39,670 nt of DNA, taken from positions 1 to 39,670 of the forward strand of contig NZ_WTFF01000023.1 of the NCBI RefSeq assembly GCF_019400985.1, read 5' to 3'. Position numbers and translations under genes: made by a program. Origin of the DNA: Streptomyces bambusae (GTDB lineage Bacteria; Actinomycetota; Actinomycetes; Streptomycetales; Streptomycetaceae). The notes beneath the pieces were generated by a model that did no database searches, was not told the origin of the DNA, and saw nothing but the letters and a program-made list of their open reading frames with translations. Position 1 is the first letter of the stretch. Each line of letters starts with the position of its first letter. This document shows, piece by piece, positions 30,325-38,366 of this stretch.

Positions 30325-31944
30325 ATGCCGCTCTTTGCGAACACACCCGCCGAGAAGATGACCGGGCCCTATCCACGGCGCTGGTGGGCCCTGCTGGTGC
30401 TCTGCCTGAGCCTGCTGATCGTGGTCATGGCGAACACGTCGCTCGTCGTCGCCGCGCCGGACCTCTCGAAGGATCTAGGGCTGTCCAGCAGTGACCTCCA
30501 GTGGGTCATCGACGGCTACACCGTCCCGTATGCCGCGCTGATGCTCGTCCTCGGCGCGATCGGCGACAAATACAGCCGCCGCGGCGCACTCGTCCTGGGC
30601 CTGCTGATCTTCGCGGGCGGCTCGGTGATGGGCGGCCTGGTCGACGAGACCAACCTGGTCATCATCTCCCGCGCGATCATGGGCGTCGGTGCCGCCGTCG
30701 TCATGCCGGCCACCCTTTCGCTGCTGGTCGCGATCTTCCCCAGGGCGGAGCGCGCCAAGGCCATCACGGCCTGGAGCGCCACCTCCGGTCTCGCCATCGC
30801 CGCCGGGCCGGTGGCCGCCGGCTGGCTACTGGAGAACCATGCCTGGGGCTCCACCTTTCTCATGAACGTCCCACTCGCGGTCCTCGGCGTCATCGGAGCA
30901 CTGCTCCTGGTGCCGCCGTCCAAGGCGAAGGGCATGGGCCGGATCGACTACGTCGGCGGTCTGCTCTCGATCGTCTTCATCGGCAGCCTGGTCTACGCGG
31001 CCATCGAGGGCCCGCACTTCGGTTGGGGCGCCGGCCCGATCACCGCGGCCGTCGTCGCCGCTGTCGGCCTGGCGGCCTTCGTGGCCTGGGAGTTGAAGCA
31101 TCCGAACCCGATGCTGGACGTGCGCAAGTTCAAGGAGCGCCCGTTCAGCGGCTCGATGCTCGCGGTGCTGTTCTTCTTCTTCGGCACGTTCGGTTCGATC
31201 TACTACTCCACCCAGTTCCTGCAGTTCGTTCTCGAGTACAACGCCCTGGAGACCGGCATACGCCTTCTGCCGCTGGCCGGAGCCGTCTTCGTCGGCGCCG
31301 CGGTCACCGGCAAGCTGGCCCCGAAGCTGGGTGTCAAGCTGGTCGTGGGCGCCGGCATGGTGATCGGCACGGCGGGCGTCTTCCTGCTCACGCAGATCGA
31401 GTCGGGCTCAACGTACTCAGACTTCCTGACGCCCCTGCTGATGCTCGGCTTCGCGATCGGCCTGAGCCTGTCCCCGGCCACCGACACCATCATGGGATCC
31501 TTCCCCGAGTCCGAGCTGGGCGTCGGCGGTGGCGCCAACGACACGGCGCTGGAACTCGGCTGCGCACTGGGCATCGCCGTGCTCGGCTCGCTCCTCGCCA
31601 CGTCCTACAAGGACAAGCTGACCGACATGGTCGGCGGTCGCCTCCCAGCCGAGGCGATGGACACCGCCAAGGACTCGGTAGGCGGCGGCCTCGCGGTCGC
31701 CGAGCACATCGCCAAGACCCCGGGCGGCGGCCCCCAGCAGGCTCAGACCCTGATCGAGGCGGTGCATGAGTCCTTCGCCCACGCCATCGCGCACACCAGC
31801 CTCCTCGGCGCGATCATCATGGGCGCCGGAACCCTGATCGTCATTGCCGTGCTGCCCGGCCGCAAGGCCACCGGGAAGCACCGCCAGGAGGAATCGGCGG
31901 CGCCGGAAGCAGCGGTCGAGAGCGAACCCGTGGGCGCCGTCTGA
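30325..31944 (+). CDS. MFS multidrug efflux transporter, DHA2 (14-helix, EmrB/QacA) family
   Basis: A 539-residue membrane pump. Around helix 1 it has LSLLIVVMANTSLVVAAPDL (the DHA2 D-x-T-VNVALP region in altered form), then LQWVIDGYTVPYAALMLVLG and the loop GAIGDKYSRRGAL (motif A). Motif C is read in SATSGLAIAAGPVAAGWLLE. The length and helix count suit 14 membrane segments, and the tail is polar. Such pumps use the proton gradient to export drugs or other toxic compounds. AAGGAG lies six bases before the ATG. Control is probably by a TetR protein at the duplicated operator upstream; the adjacent divergent TetR gene is broken and another TetR gene lies convergent downstream. Confidence 0.92.
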   Translation: MPLFANTPAEKMTGPYPRRWWALLVLCLSLLIVVMANTSLVVAAPDLSKDLGLSSSDLQWVIDGYTVPYAALMLVLGAIGDKYSRRGALVLGLLIFAGGSVMGGLVDETNLVIISRAIMGVGAAVVMPATLSLLVAIFPRAERAKAITAWSATSGLAIAAGPVAAGWLLENHAWGSTFLMNVPLAVLGVIGALLLVPPSKAKGMGRIDYVGGLLSIVFIGSLVYAAIEGPHFGWGAGPITAAVVAAVGLAAFVAWELKHPNPMLDVRKFKERPFSGSMLAVLFFFFGTFGSIYYSTQFLQFVLEYNALETGIRLLPLAGAVFVGAAVTGKLAPKLGVKLVVGAGMVIGTAGVFLLTQIESGSTYSDFLTPLLMLGFAIGLSLSPATDTIMGSFPESELGVGGGANDTALELGCALGIAVLGSLLATSYKDKLTDMVGGRLPAEAMDTAKDSVGGGLAVAEHIAKTPGGGPQQAQTLIEAVHESFAHAIAHTSLLGAIIMGAGTLIVIAVLPGRKATGKHRQEESAAPEAAVESEPVGAV

Positions 31945-32131
31945 GACCCCACAGGTTCGGCGCGACCCATGACCGCCGACCGGAGACCGGAAGCCAGATC
32001 CGGCCTCCTCCACCCCAGAACGGGCCGCGCCTGAGCAGCGCACGGCCCCCCGGTGCCGCCGCCGCGGCCTCGCTTCCCACCGCCGGGGTGCGCGACGTCA
32101 CCACAACGTCGGAGGCGGGGCACACGTGCCA

Positions 32132-32159
32132 AGACCCCGATGCCTTCGCACCGGGGTCT
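32132..32159. terminator. Bidirectional terminator between the MFS and TetR genes
   Basis: AGACCCCGATGC pairs with GCACCGGGGTCT (11 of 12 positions) over a CTTC loop. It lies between two convergent genes. The remaining 31945-32131 has no gene. Confidence 0.72.
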
Positions 32160-32192
32160 GTTCCACCTCCGCACCAACAGCCGTGCTGCGAC

Positions 32193-32840
32193 TCAGCTGT
32201 CGGCGACGGCTTCCGCCGCGATCGCGGCGGCCACGTCATCGACCACGAGGCGCGCCTGCTTCTCCGGCACACCGGCCGCGATGAGCGTGGCCACGGCCGT
32301 ACGCGTCCCGTCGTCCTCCAGCGCGCCGGTGTTGACCTCTTCCAGCAGGGCGACCGTCATCCCCTCCAGGCCGGCACCCATGACCGCGGGCGGCAGGTGG
32401 GAGTGGAAGACGCCGTCCCGCTGCCCCCGTTCCAGAATGGCGGTGACCTTGACGCGGGCGGGCTCGAGGATCTCGGCGACCCGTTCCAGGCCCAGGTCCC
32501 GCTGGGCCAGCGCCAGGAGCATCCGGTACCGGTCGCCCACCGGCCACATCGACAACGAGAAGCGCGCGAGCGCCCGCTCGGCCGGGTCCGCCGCCTTCAC
32601 CCCGGCCGCCGCCGCGGCCTGGAGAGCCTCGGCGGCCTCCTCGGCCAGCGCCTCCAGGAGCGCCGCCCGGCCGGGGAAGTGCCCGAAAAGAGTGCGCCTG
32701 ACGACACCGGAGGCGCGCGCCAGCTCCTCCAGAGTGGTGTCGGGGTTCCGCCCGAGCTCCTGGCGCGCGGTGGCCAGGATGCGCGCCCGGTTGGACCGTG
32801 CATTGCGTCGCTGCGGCACACGACCAACGGGCTGGGACAC
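32193..32840 (-). CDS. TetR/AcrR-family regulator
   Basis: A 215-residue regulator. Residues 14-65 form the DNA-binding domain: RSNRARILATARQELGRNPD, TTLEELARASGVVRRTLFGH, FPGRAALLEALAEEA. The C-terminal part is helical, with SLSMWPVGDRYRMLLALAQR. The GTG at 32838-32840 has GAGG seven bases upstream on its strand; the frame stays open further but only as part of the broken DyP gene. It faces the MFS pump tail to tail. It could now control the pump, but its own upstream region has no copy of the GTGGGCAATTAACT operator, so this link is weak. Its HTH resembles that of the broken TetR gene at 29822-30144. Confidence 0.88.
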   Translation of the reverse strand: MSQPVGRVPQRRNARSNRARILATARQELGRNPDTTLEELARASGVVRRTLFGHFPGRAALLEALAEEAAEALQAAAAAGVKAADPAERALARFSLSMWPVGDRYRMLLALAQRDLGLERVAEILEPARVKVTAILERGQRDGVFHSHLPPAVMGAGLEGMTVALLEEVNTGALEDDGTRTAVATLIAAGVPEKQARLVVDDVAAAIAAEAVADS

Positions 32841-32893
32841 GGAAGAACCTCGATGATGAAACCGGACGAAGAACGGGCACATCCATTCTGACA

Positions 32894-33609
32894 CGTGAGT
32901 CCCGCCACGATCCGTGGCCGCATCCCCGGATCGGCCTTGCCTGACCAGGCCGGAAGCTCCTTGATGCTCGCCGGCTCCTGGGGGTCGACCCCGTTGAGCC
33001 GGTGGCGGAAGTCGCTGGAGCCGGGATGGGCGGCGCGGGCGGCCAGCCCGGTGAGCTGGAGCTGCTGGTCGCGTAGGTGCCGTTGCGGCCGAGGACGTCC
33101 GGAGCCGGCACGGGCAGCGGGACGCCTGTCTCGCTCGGGTATCCGAGCACGAACTCGCCCGCCTTGTTCGGGCGCCCGTCGCCGGGCAGCGGTTCGGCGC
33201 CGCTGCCCTCGACCACCGGCTGACTGAAGCCGTCCCGGTAGCCGAACACGTTGAATCCGTCGGCCGTGAAGTCCTGGTGGGACAGCAGCCGCACACCGGA
33301 AACCTCACCCAACTCTTTCTCGTAGGCGGCGACTTCGGCACGCCAGTCGTCCTCGCTCGCGGCGTACACCGTGACGGCGACGTGCACGCGCGACGTACCG
33401 AAGGGGAACTCCCAGTTCTTGGGCGCGTTCACGCCGGTGTCGCGCAGCCGCTCGGCGCGGGCGGCCATTCCGGCCCGGAAGTTGGCGGGGAAGGAGGCCA
33501 GTGATGTCTCCGCGTGGGTACCGAAGCAGGGCTCAGGCCGGGCCCGCAGCAGTGTCGCCTGGATGTCGTCGAGATCCAGGGTCGGGGGCCGGCGCAGCCG
33601 CCGGAACAC
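32894..33609 (-). pseudogene. Broken DyP-type heme peroxidase gene
   Basis: The GTG at 33609 begins MFRRLRRPPTLDLDDIQATL, then LRARPEPCFGTH, the N-terminus of a Dyp-type peroxidase. Family sequence resumes at LASFPANFRAGMAARAERLR, so about 50 residues are missing after FGTH. The middle is good, with the catalytic-Asp motif GYRDGFSQPVVEGSG and GEFVLGYPSETG. After GRNGTYA the frame leaves the family; a different frame (AAHPGSSDFRHRLNGVDPQE) carries possible C-terminal debris up to about 32894. The proximal heme histidine cannot be found. It is therefore very unlikely to bind heme. It lies in the eroded stretch next to the integrase remnant. Confidence 0.7.
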
Positions 33610-33919
33610 TCACATACGTCGCAAATCATCCACTTCGCTAGATGAGGCCTGGGATCAACCAGGACCAAGATCCGGACCATTCCCGGACCAGTCCTCACCA
33701 GAGAGCCCCCGCCTGCCGCGATTTCCGCAGGTCAGCATGGGTGCAGCTGCTGTACCACCAGTGGACGAAGATTCTGCCGCCACGCTCCCGGACAGGCCCC
33801 TTGGCGCGAAGACAAGGGGAAAGCGCAGGTCACAGGGGGCGCATGGGTCGTGGTGGTCGCAGGTGGTCGCACGAGACTGGATGTGTCGACCTTTCCTCCG
33901 CCTCCCGGAGGCGATCCCC
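33610..33919. other. Gene-free stretch before the integrase remnant
   Basis: No supported gene. Several short open frames exist but none shows a recognisable family. Short direct repeats TCCCGGACCA-like (33670-33700) and GGTGGTCGCA (33853-33872) are present. It probably holds debris of the integrated element. Confidence 0.5.
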
Positions 33920-34360
33920 ATGCGTAGCACTGGAGACTACGGCCGCATCTACCGCAGATGTGGCTGCCGCGACACCCACCGTCACCGATTCGGAGCACAC
34001 TGCCCGCACCTGTTCGCTGACGGTGACCATGGGACGTGGACCTTCGCGGTCGACGTCCCGGCACCGCGCCACCGCCGGACGACCGTGCGCAGGGGCGGCT
34101 TCGTCGACCACGACGCAGCCGAGACCGCACCCCGCAGATTTCTCGAGGGCGAGGCCGGCGGATTCAACGCCGACCCGAACCAGAGCGTCGACGCCTACCT
34201 GACTACCTGGCTGGCCGCCAAGGCGCTCGTGTCGCGTTGCCACTGCACTCGAGCACCGGGCCCGGTCAAGGGCCCGCCGCCACAGCGACCCCAGCGATCC
34301 ATTCACCGGACTCGTCTTCTGCAGACCCGACGGCCGACCCTGCGACCCCACACCGTCCTC
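33920..34360 (+). pseudogene. Remnant of a tyrosine-recombinase integrase
   Basis: An ATG with GGAGG eight bases upstream starts MRSTGDYGRIYRRCGC, followed by TWTFAVDVPAPRHRRTTVRR and ETAPRRFLEGEAGGFNADPN, then SVDAYLTTWLAAKALV. This is the arm-binding and SAM-like N-terminus of integrases of actinomycete integrative elements (pSAM2-like). After about 34231 the frame breaks. A later fragment in another frame (ATALEHRARSR and on to FTGLVFCRPDGRPCDP) is a mid-to-late part of the same family, so some 200 residues are deleted. The catalytic Arg, His-x-x-Arg and Tyr are absent. It lies directly against the 3' end of tRNA-Pro, the normal place for such an integrase. Confidence 0.82.
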
Positions 34361-34453
34361 GCCTCCCCCGCCCCGCCCGCGTTCAGCACCATCGCGAACC
34401 AGCCCCGAAGCGGGCGTGCGACCACACTGCGACCACCAGCATTCCGGGCACGG

Positions 34454-34487
34454 AAAAGGCCGTCCTCCCACGTGTGAGAGAACGGCC
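34454..34487 (-). terminator. Rho-independent terminator of the tRNA-Pro gene
   Basis: On the minus strand GAGAACGGCC-side and GGCCGTCCTC-side arms (34478-34487 with 34458-34467, one wobble pair) form a 10-bp stem followed by TTTT (plus AAAA 34454-34457). It begins about 20 bases after the tRNA 3' end. Confidence 0.8.
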
Positions 34488-34505
34488 TCCGACCTGCGTA
34501 AACGC

Positions 34506-34582
<77 letters not shown>

Positions 34583-34706
34583 ATGCCCGTTGACCTGGGG
34601 TTTCCCCCGGCCGAGCGCGCATGAGAACAATACCGCACATCGGAGGGTGGTCGCGCGCACCTTTTCCGTCGCCGCCCGGCCGTCCGGCTGTCCGGCCGTC
34701 CCGGGG

Positions 34707-34737
34707 TTGACCTCGACCGTGGTTGAGGTCGGACGAT
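34707..34737 (+). promoter_or_regulatory. MerR-type promoter (19-bp spacer) for the split transketolase
   Basis: TTGACC (34707-34712) and GACGAT (34732-34737) are 19 bp apart. Between and around them lies a dyad GACCTCGACC-GT-GGTTGAGGTC with 9 of 10 matched pairs. An overlong spacer holding a dyad is the hallmark of promoters twisted open by MerR/SoxR-family activators. The -10 box ends six bases before the ATG at 34744, so the transcript would be leaderless. Confidence 0.68.
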
Positions 34738-34743
34738 CGATGC

Positions 34744-35445
34744 ATGACGCAGACAACAGCGGACGCGACGTTCCGCTACGAGGATCTGAGCGCGCTGATG
34801 GCGCGTATGACCGGGGCCGAGAAGCACGGGCCCGCCGCCACGTCCACGCTCGACGTGCTGTGGGTGCTCTACGACCGGGTGCTGCGGGTGACGCCCGACA
34901 CCGCCGGCGACCGGGAGCGGGACCGGTTCCTGCTCTCCAAGGGCCACGGCCCCATGGCGTACTACGCGGTGCTCGCGGCGAAGGGGTTCTTCCCCGTCAC
35001 GTGGCTGGACGGATTCGGCGGGTACGACTCCCCCCTCGGCCACCACCCGGACCGCACCCTGATCCCGGGTGTCGAGATCGGCAGCGGCTCGCTGGGGCAC
35101 GGGCTGCCGCTCGCCGTCGGCAGTGCGCTGGGACTGCGGGCGCAGGGCCTGACCCGGCCGGCGGTGTGGACGCTGATCGGGGACGCCGAGCTGGACGAGG
35201 GCAGCAACCACGAGGCGATCGCGTACGCCGGCCCGGCCGGCCTGGACCGGCTGCACACGGTGGTGATCGACAACGACTCCGCCACCCACGGCTGGCGGGG
35301 CGGCATAGCGTCGCGGTTCGAGGCGGCCGGCTGGTCGGCGGTGACCGTGGACGGGCGGGACCACGCGGCGCTGCACGCCGCGTTCACCGCCGCGCACCCC
35401 GGGCGGCCGCACGCGGTCGTGGCCCGGGTCGAGAAGAAGGCCTGA
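34744..35445 (+). CDS. Transketolase, N-terminal (TPP-binding) subunit
   Basis: A 233-residue protein equal to the first domain of transketolase. Marks: the substrate His region LLSKGHGPMAYYAVLA, GVEIGSGSLGHGLPLAVGSA, and the TPP/Mg motif GDAELDEGSNHEAIAYAG, in which GDA replaces the usual GDG, and VVIDNDSATHGW. With the next gene it makes a two-part thiamine-diphosphate enzyme that moves two-carbon units between sugars. Split forms include the apulose-4-phosphate transketolase AptAB as well as pentose-phosphate variants, so the sugar is uncertain. It begins at ATG 34744 with no ribosome-binding site, fitting a leaderless message from the MerR-type promoter just upstream. It is only 160 bases from tRNA-Pro. 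Confidence 0.9.
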   Translation: MTQTTADATFRYEDLSALMARMTGAEKHGPAATSTLDVLWVLYDRVLRVTPDTAGDRERDRFLLSKGHGPMAYYAVLAAKGFFPVTWLDGFGGYDSPLGHHPDRTLIPGVEIGSGSLGHGLPLAVGSALGLRAQGLTRPAVWTLIGDAELDEGSNHEAIAYAGPAGLDRLHTVVIDNDSATHGWRGGIASRFEAAGWSAVTVDGRDHAALHAAFTAAHPGRPHAVVARVEKKA

Positions 35446-35459
35446 GGGGGAGGAAGTCC

Positions 35460-36371
35460 GTGGACACCATGCGGGAGCGATTCATCACGATCACGTCCGA
35501 GCTGCTGGACGAGGACCCTCGGCTGGCGCTCGTGCTCGCCGAGATCAGCATGGACGGGTTCCGGCCCGCCCAGCGCGCCCACCCGGACCGGGTGATCAAC
35601 GTGGGCATCCGGGAGCAGCTGCTCGTGGGCGTCGGCGGCGGCCTGGCCCTCACCGGGCTGCGACCGGTCATGCACACCTTCGCCAGCTTCCTGGTGGAGC
35701 GGCCCTTCGAGCAGGTCAAGCTGGACTTCGGGCACCAGGGCACGGGCGGCGTACTGGTCAGCGCGAGCGCCTCGTACGACTGGCCGGCGGGCGGTTTCAC
35801 CCACATGGCGCCGGGCGACGTGGCCCTGCTCGACACCCTGGACGGCTGGAAGGTCCACGTCCCCGGGCACCCCGACGAGGCCGAGGCGCTGCTGCGGCAC
35901 GCCTACGCCGACGGGGACGAGAAGGTCTACGTACGCCTGTCGCAGCTGTCGAACGCGGCGCCGCGCGCGGTCGACGGCGCCCGCTTCCTGACCGTGCGCG
36001 AGGGCTCGGCGGGGGTCGTCGTGGCGGTCGGCCCGACGCTCGACGACGTCCTGGCCGCCACCGAGGGCCTGGACGTGACCGTCCTGTACGCGACGACCGT
36101 ACGGCCCTTCGACGGCGCGGGTCTGCGCGCGGCCGTCGGGTCCGGACCGGCGGACGTGGTCCTGGTCGAGCCGTACCTGGCGGGCACGTCGACGGCCGCA
36201 GCGAACGACGCCCTGGCCGACCTCCCGCACCGCGTCCTGAGCCTGGGCGTCGGCCGCGCCGAGCTGCGCCGCTACGGCACGATCGAGGAGCACACGGCGG
36301 CCCACGGCCTGGACCCGCGGACGCTGCGCGAGCGGATCAGCCGCTTCCGCGCACCCCGCCCGGGCGCCTGA
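35460..36371 (+). CDS. Transketolase, C-terminal subunit
   Basis: A 303-residue protein with the pyrimidine-binding and C-terminal domains of transketolase. It starts VDTMRERFITITSELLDEDP and carries RVINVGIREQLLVGVGGGLA, where the Glu (IREQ) activates the TPP aminopyrimidine, and FASFLVERPFEQVKLDFGHQ. The C-terminal domain follows from about residue 185. GGAGG is six bases before the GTG at 35460; the in-frame ATG three codons later is possible. It lies 14 bases after the N-terminal subunit and must be co-transcribed with it. The two chains together should form the usual dimer of heterodimers. Confidence 0.9.
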   Translation: MDTMRERFITITSELLDEDPRLALVLAEISMDGFRPAQRAHPDRVINVGIREQLLVGVGGGLALTGLRPVMHTFASFLVERPFEQVKLDFGHQGTGGVLVSASASYDWPAGGFTHMAPGDVALLDTLDGWKVHVPGHPDEAEALLRHAYADGDEKVYVRLSQLSNAAPRAVDGARFLTVREGSAGVVVAVGPTLDDVLAATEGLDVTVLYATTVRPFDGAGLRAAVGSGPADVVLVEPYLAGTSTAAANDALADLPHRVLSLGVGRAELRRYGTIEEHTAAHGLDPRTLRERISRFRAPRPGA

Positions 36372-36382
36372 CCCGTACGGCG

Positions 36383-36470
36383 TGCGCGACCTCCACGACG
36401 CAGCCCGGTCCCTGACCCGTACGACGGGCCGGTCCCTGGCCCGTACGGCGTGTACGGCCGGCGTGTACGG
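36383..36470. repeat. Imperfect CCCGTACGGCGTG repeats after the transketolase genes
   Basis: CCCGTACGRCG-type units recur at about 36373, 36417 and 36439, and GTGTACGGCC-type units at 36449 and 36462. They fill the gap to the convergent YjbR gene. No clean terminator is seen. Confidence 0.6.
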
Positions 36471-36473
36471 CCT

Positions 36474-36824
36474 CTACGACAGTTCCGGGTGGGCCTCGGC
36501 CAGGCGTCTGGGGGCCGCCTGGCGCCAGGAGTCCTGGAGGATCGCGCGCAGCTCGCCGGTGTCCTCCAGGGCGGCGAGGCGGACCCGGAGCCAGGCGTAG
36601 TTGTCGTCGTGGCCCTCGCGCAGGAAGAACTTCTCGGGCTCCGCGGCGATCAGCTCGGCCCGGTCCTCCTTGGGGCACTTCACCCCTATGGAGGCGTCGT
36701 CGTCACCGAGCGCAGCGAAGATCTTGCCGCTCACCCGGAACGTGGGCATGCCCCAGGAGAGCTTCTCGCTGCTGCCCGGCAACGACAGCGCGATCTCGCG
36801 GACCTCGTCAGCGGTCGTGGACAT
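36474..36824 (-). CDS. MmcQ/YjbR-family protein
   Basis: A 116-residue single-domain protein of the YjbR/CyaY-like fold. It starts MSTTADEVREIALSLPGSSE, then WGMPTFRVSGKIFAALGDDD, GVKCPKEDRAELIAAEPEKF and a C-terminal helix DSWRQAAPRRLAEAHPELS. These proteins have a double-wing DNA-binding-like fold but no proven function. The ATG at 36822-36824 has GAGGAG eight bases upstream; a longer frame upstream has no family content. A weak promoter-like pair TTGACT and TACGGT with a 15-bp spacer lies at 36935-36961 on the minus strand. It stands alone, convergent to the transketolase genes. Confidence 0.9.
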   Translation of the reverse strand: MSTTADEVREIALSLPGSSEKLSWGMPTFRVSGKIFAALGDDDASIGVKCPKEDRAELIAAEPEKFFLREGHDDNYAWLRVRLAALEDTGELRAILQDSWRQAAPRRLAEAHPELS

Positions 36825-36879
36825 CGGCACGGCTCCTCTCCGCCGGGCGCCGGCTCGCCGGCCGCCGCCCCTCGTCGAG

Positions 36880-36908
36880 ACGGCCGCCCCCGCAGGACGG
36901 GCGGCCGT
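36880..36908. terminator. Hairpin downstream of the GAF gene
   Basis: ACGGCCGCCC and GGGCGGCCGT (10 bp, perfect) enclose a 9-base loop CCGCAGGAC. It probably ends the cvn-GAF transcript, though it falls 145 bases past the stop codon and inside the leader of the YjbR gene. Confidence 0.55.
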
Positions 36909-36989
36909 CGGTCCTGTTTCCACCGTCGTCCTCGACCGTAGCGCCCGGCACTGACAGTCAACGGCAGCCGCTGGGGATCCTGCGCTCAG

Positions 36990-37034
36990 GCTGACCGACC
37001 GCCCGCCGGCCGCTGACCGACCGCTGACCGACCG
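36990..37034. repeat. GCTGACCGACCG direct repeats
   Basis: Three 12-bp copies begin at 36990, 37012 and 37023 (11- or 22-bp step) just after the GAF stop codon on the minus strand. No function is evident. Confidence 0.85.
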
Positions 37035-37053
37035 CGGGCCGGCCGCCGGCTCC

Positions 37054-37605
37054 TCAGCCTGCGCGCAGGCCGTCCTCCCGGGCGTGGAAGTCCGCGACGA
37101 GTTCCGCGGCCAGCGCCTTGATCGTGGCGAGCCCCTCCGTCCCCCACCGCCGCGGCACCACGTCCACCGCGCACACCGTGCCCAGCACCACCCCCAGCCG
37201 GTCGGTGAGCGGAGCACCCAGGTAGGAGCGCACCCCGCTCTCGTCCACCACCGCGTTCCCGGCGAACCGCGCGATGTCGCGGACGTCCTCCAGCACCAGG
37301 GCCCGCCGCCGTACCACCACGTGCGGGCAGTAGCCGTGGTCGCGGGCCAGCGCCCGCGCCGGGTAGTCGCTGGGCTGGGCCTGCGGGGCGTGGTGCAGTC
37401 CGGCGAAGAACTGCCGTTCCTCGTCGATGAAGTTGACGCCCGCGTACGGCGCGTCCAGCGTGCGCGCGACGCGCCCGGCGAACGCGTCGAGGCCGGCGTC
37501 CACCCGTTCGCCCAGGCCCAGTTCGCGCAGCCGCAGCACCCGGGCGGGCGCCTCGCGGTCCACCGGCGTCAGCAGCAGGTGTCCGGTCGATTCGTAGTAG
37601 GTCAT
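37054..37605 (-). CDS. GAF-domain sensor protein
   Basis: A 183-residue cytoplasmic protein that is nearly all one GAF domain (about residues 35-175). Family marks: VARTLDAPYAGVNFIDEERQ, FFAGLHHAPQAQPSDYPARA, then DHGYCPHVVVRRRALVLEDV (where one Cys and His stand in the pocket), VRSYLGAPLTDRLGVVLGTV and CAVDVVPRRW. GAF proteins of this length in actinobacteria bind small ligands, heme or redox signals; no output domain is present. It begins 29 bases after the cvnD stop codon on the same strand and looks like the last gene of the conservon, where it may feed a signal to the CvnA-D complex. That role is inferred from position. Confidence 0.87.
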   Translation of the reverse strand: MTYYESTGHLLLTPVDREAPARVLRLRELGLGERVDAGLDAFAGRVARTLDAPYAGVNFIDEERQFFAGLHHAPQAQPSDYPARALARDHGYCPHVVVRRRALVLEDVRDIARFAGNAVVDESGVRSYLGAPLTDRLGVVLGTVCAVDVVPRRWGTEGLATIKALAAELVADFHAREDGLRAG

Positions 37606-37617
37606 GGCGGTTCCCCC

Positions 37618-37726
37618 GATTCACGGATTCCGGTTCACGGATTCCCGTTCAGTGATTGCTGTGTTCGCTGATTCCTGTGTTCGTTGGTCCCGGTGTTCAC
37701 TGATGCCGGTGTTCGCTGATTCCTGG
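37618..37726. repeat. 16-bp tandem repeat spanning the cvnD 3' end
   Basis: Five units of exactly 16 bp begin at 37647, 37663, 37679, 37695 and 37711 (core GTTCRCTGATTCCNGT), with two shorter degenerate units at 37618-37646. The array encodes the Asn/Gln/Thr-rich tail of CvnD and runs past its stop codon toward the GAF gene. Sixteen is not a multiple of three, so each unit is read in a different frame. Confidence 0.92.
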
Positions 37727-38366
37727 CCGTGGTGAGCAGGTGGTGGACGAGGGTGGCCAGGGTCCCCGTCCCCGAGCTCGCCAGGCGCGCGTCGCACCGT
37801 ACGACGGGCACCTCGGGCGCGAGCCCGACCGCCTCGCGGACCTCCTCGGCCGCGTAGCGGTGGCCGCCGTCGAACTCGTTGACGGCGACGACGAAGCCGA
37901 TCCCCCGGCGTTCGAAGAAGTCGACGGCCGGGAAGCAGTCCGCGAGCCGCCGTGTGTCGGCCAGCACGACCGCGCCGAGCGCGCCCGCGCACAGCTCCTC
38001 CCACAGGAACCAGAAGCGCTCCTGGCCCGGCGTACCGAAGAGGTAGAGGACGTGCTGCGGGTCCAGGGTGATCCGGCCGAAGTCCAGCGCGACGGTCGTC
38101 GCCGTCTTCGCCTCGACACCGCCCAGCGGGTCGCGGGACTCGCCCAGGCCGCTCAGCAGTTCCTCCGTGGACAGCGGCTCGATCTCGCTGACCGCCCCGA
38201 CGAAGGTCGTCTTGCCGGCCCCGAACCCGCCCGCGACCAGGATCTTCAAGGTCGCGGGCGGCACGGTGCCGGCGGAGCGGCGGCCCCCGTCCCCGTTCCC
38301 GTCCCAGTTCCCGTCGCCACTGCCGCGTCCGTCGACGCCGTACTCACAGACGTCTACGCAGTCCAT
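37635..38366 (-). CDS. cvnD: Conservon GTP/ATP-binding protein CvnD
   Basis: A 243-residue Ras-like GTPase of the conservon set, related in fold to gliding-motility MglA. A Gly/Asp/Asn-rich N-terminal 38 residues lead into the P-loop GGFGAGKTT (46-54), TKT/T-type switch I (EAKTATTVALDFG), the G3 motif LFGTPGQERFWF and the G4-like VNEFDGG. The tail after TTARNQRTPASVNTGTNEHR is built from the 16-bp repeat. CvnD sits at the membrane with CvnA, CvnB and CvnC and acts as a G-protein-like switch in development and secondary metabolism. The ATG at 38364-38366 lies 23 bases inside the end of cvnC, typical of these operons. Confidence 0.9.
   Translation of the reverse strand: MDCVDVCEYGVDGRGSGDGNWDGNGDGGRRSAGTVPPATLKILVAGGFGAGKTTFVGAVSEIEPLSTEELLSGLGESRDPLGGVEAKTATTVALDFGRITLDPQHVLYLFGTPGQERFWFLWEELCAGALGAVVLADTRRLADCFPAVDFFERRGIGFVVAVNEFDGGHRYAAEEVREAVGLAPEVPVVRCDARLASSGTGTLATLVHHLLTTARNQRTPASVNTGTNEHRNQRTQQSLNGNP

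Noticed and set aside
32236..33609. A 457-residue intact DyP peroxidase
   Set aside because: Family sequence is missing near the N-terminus and lost after GRNGTYA; the rest of the frame is a shadow of the TetR gene.
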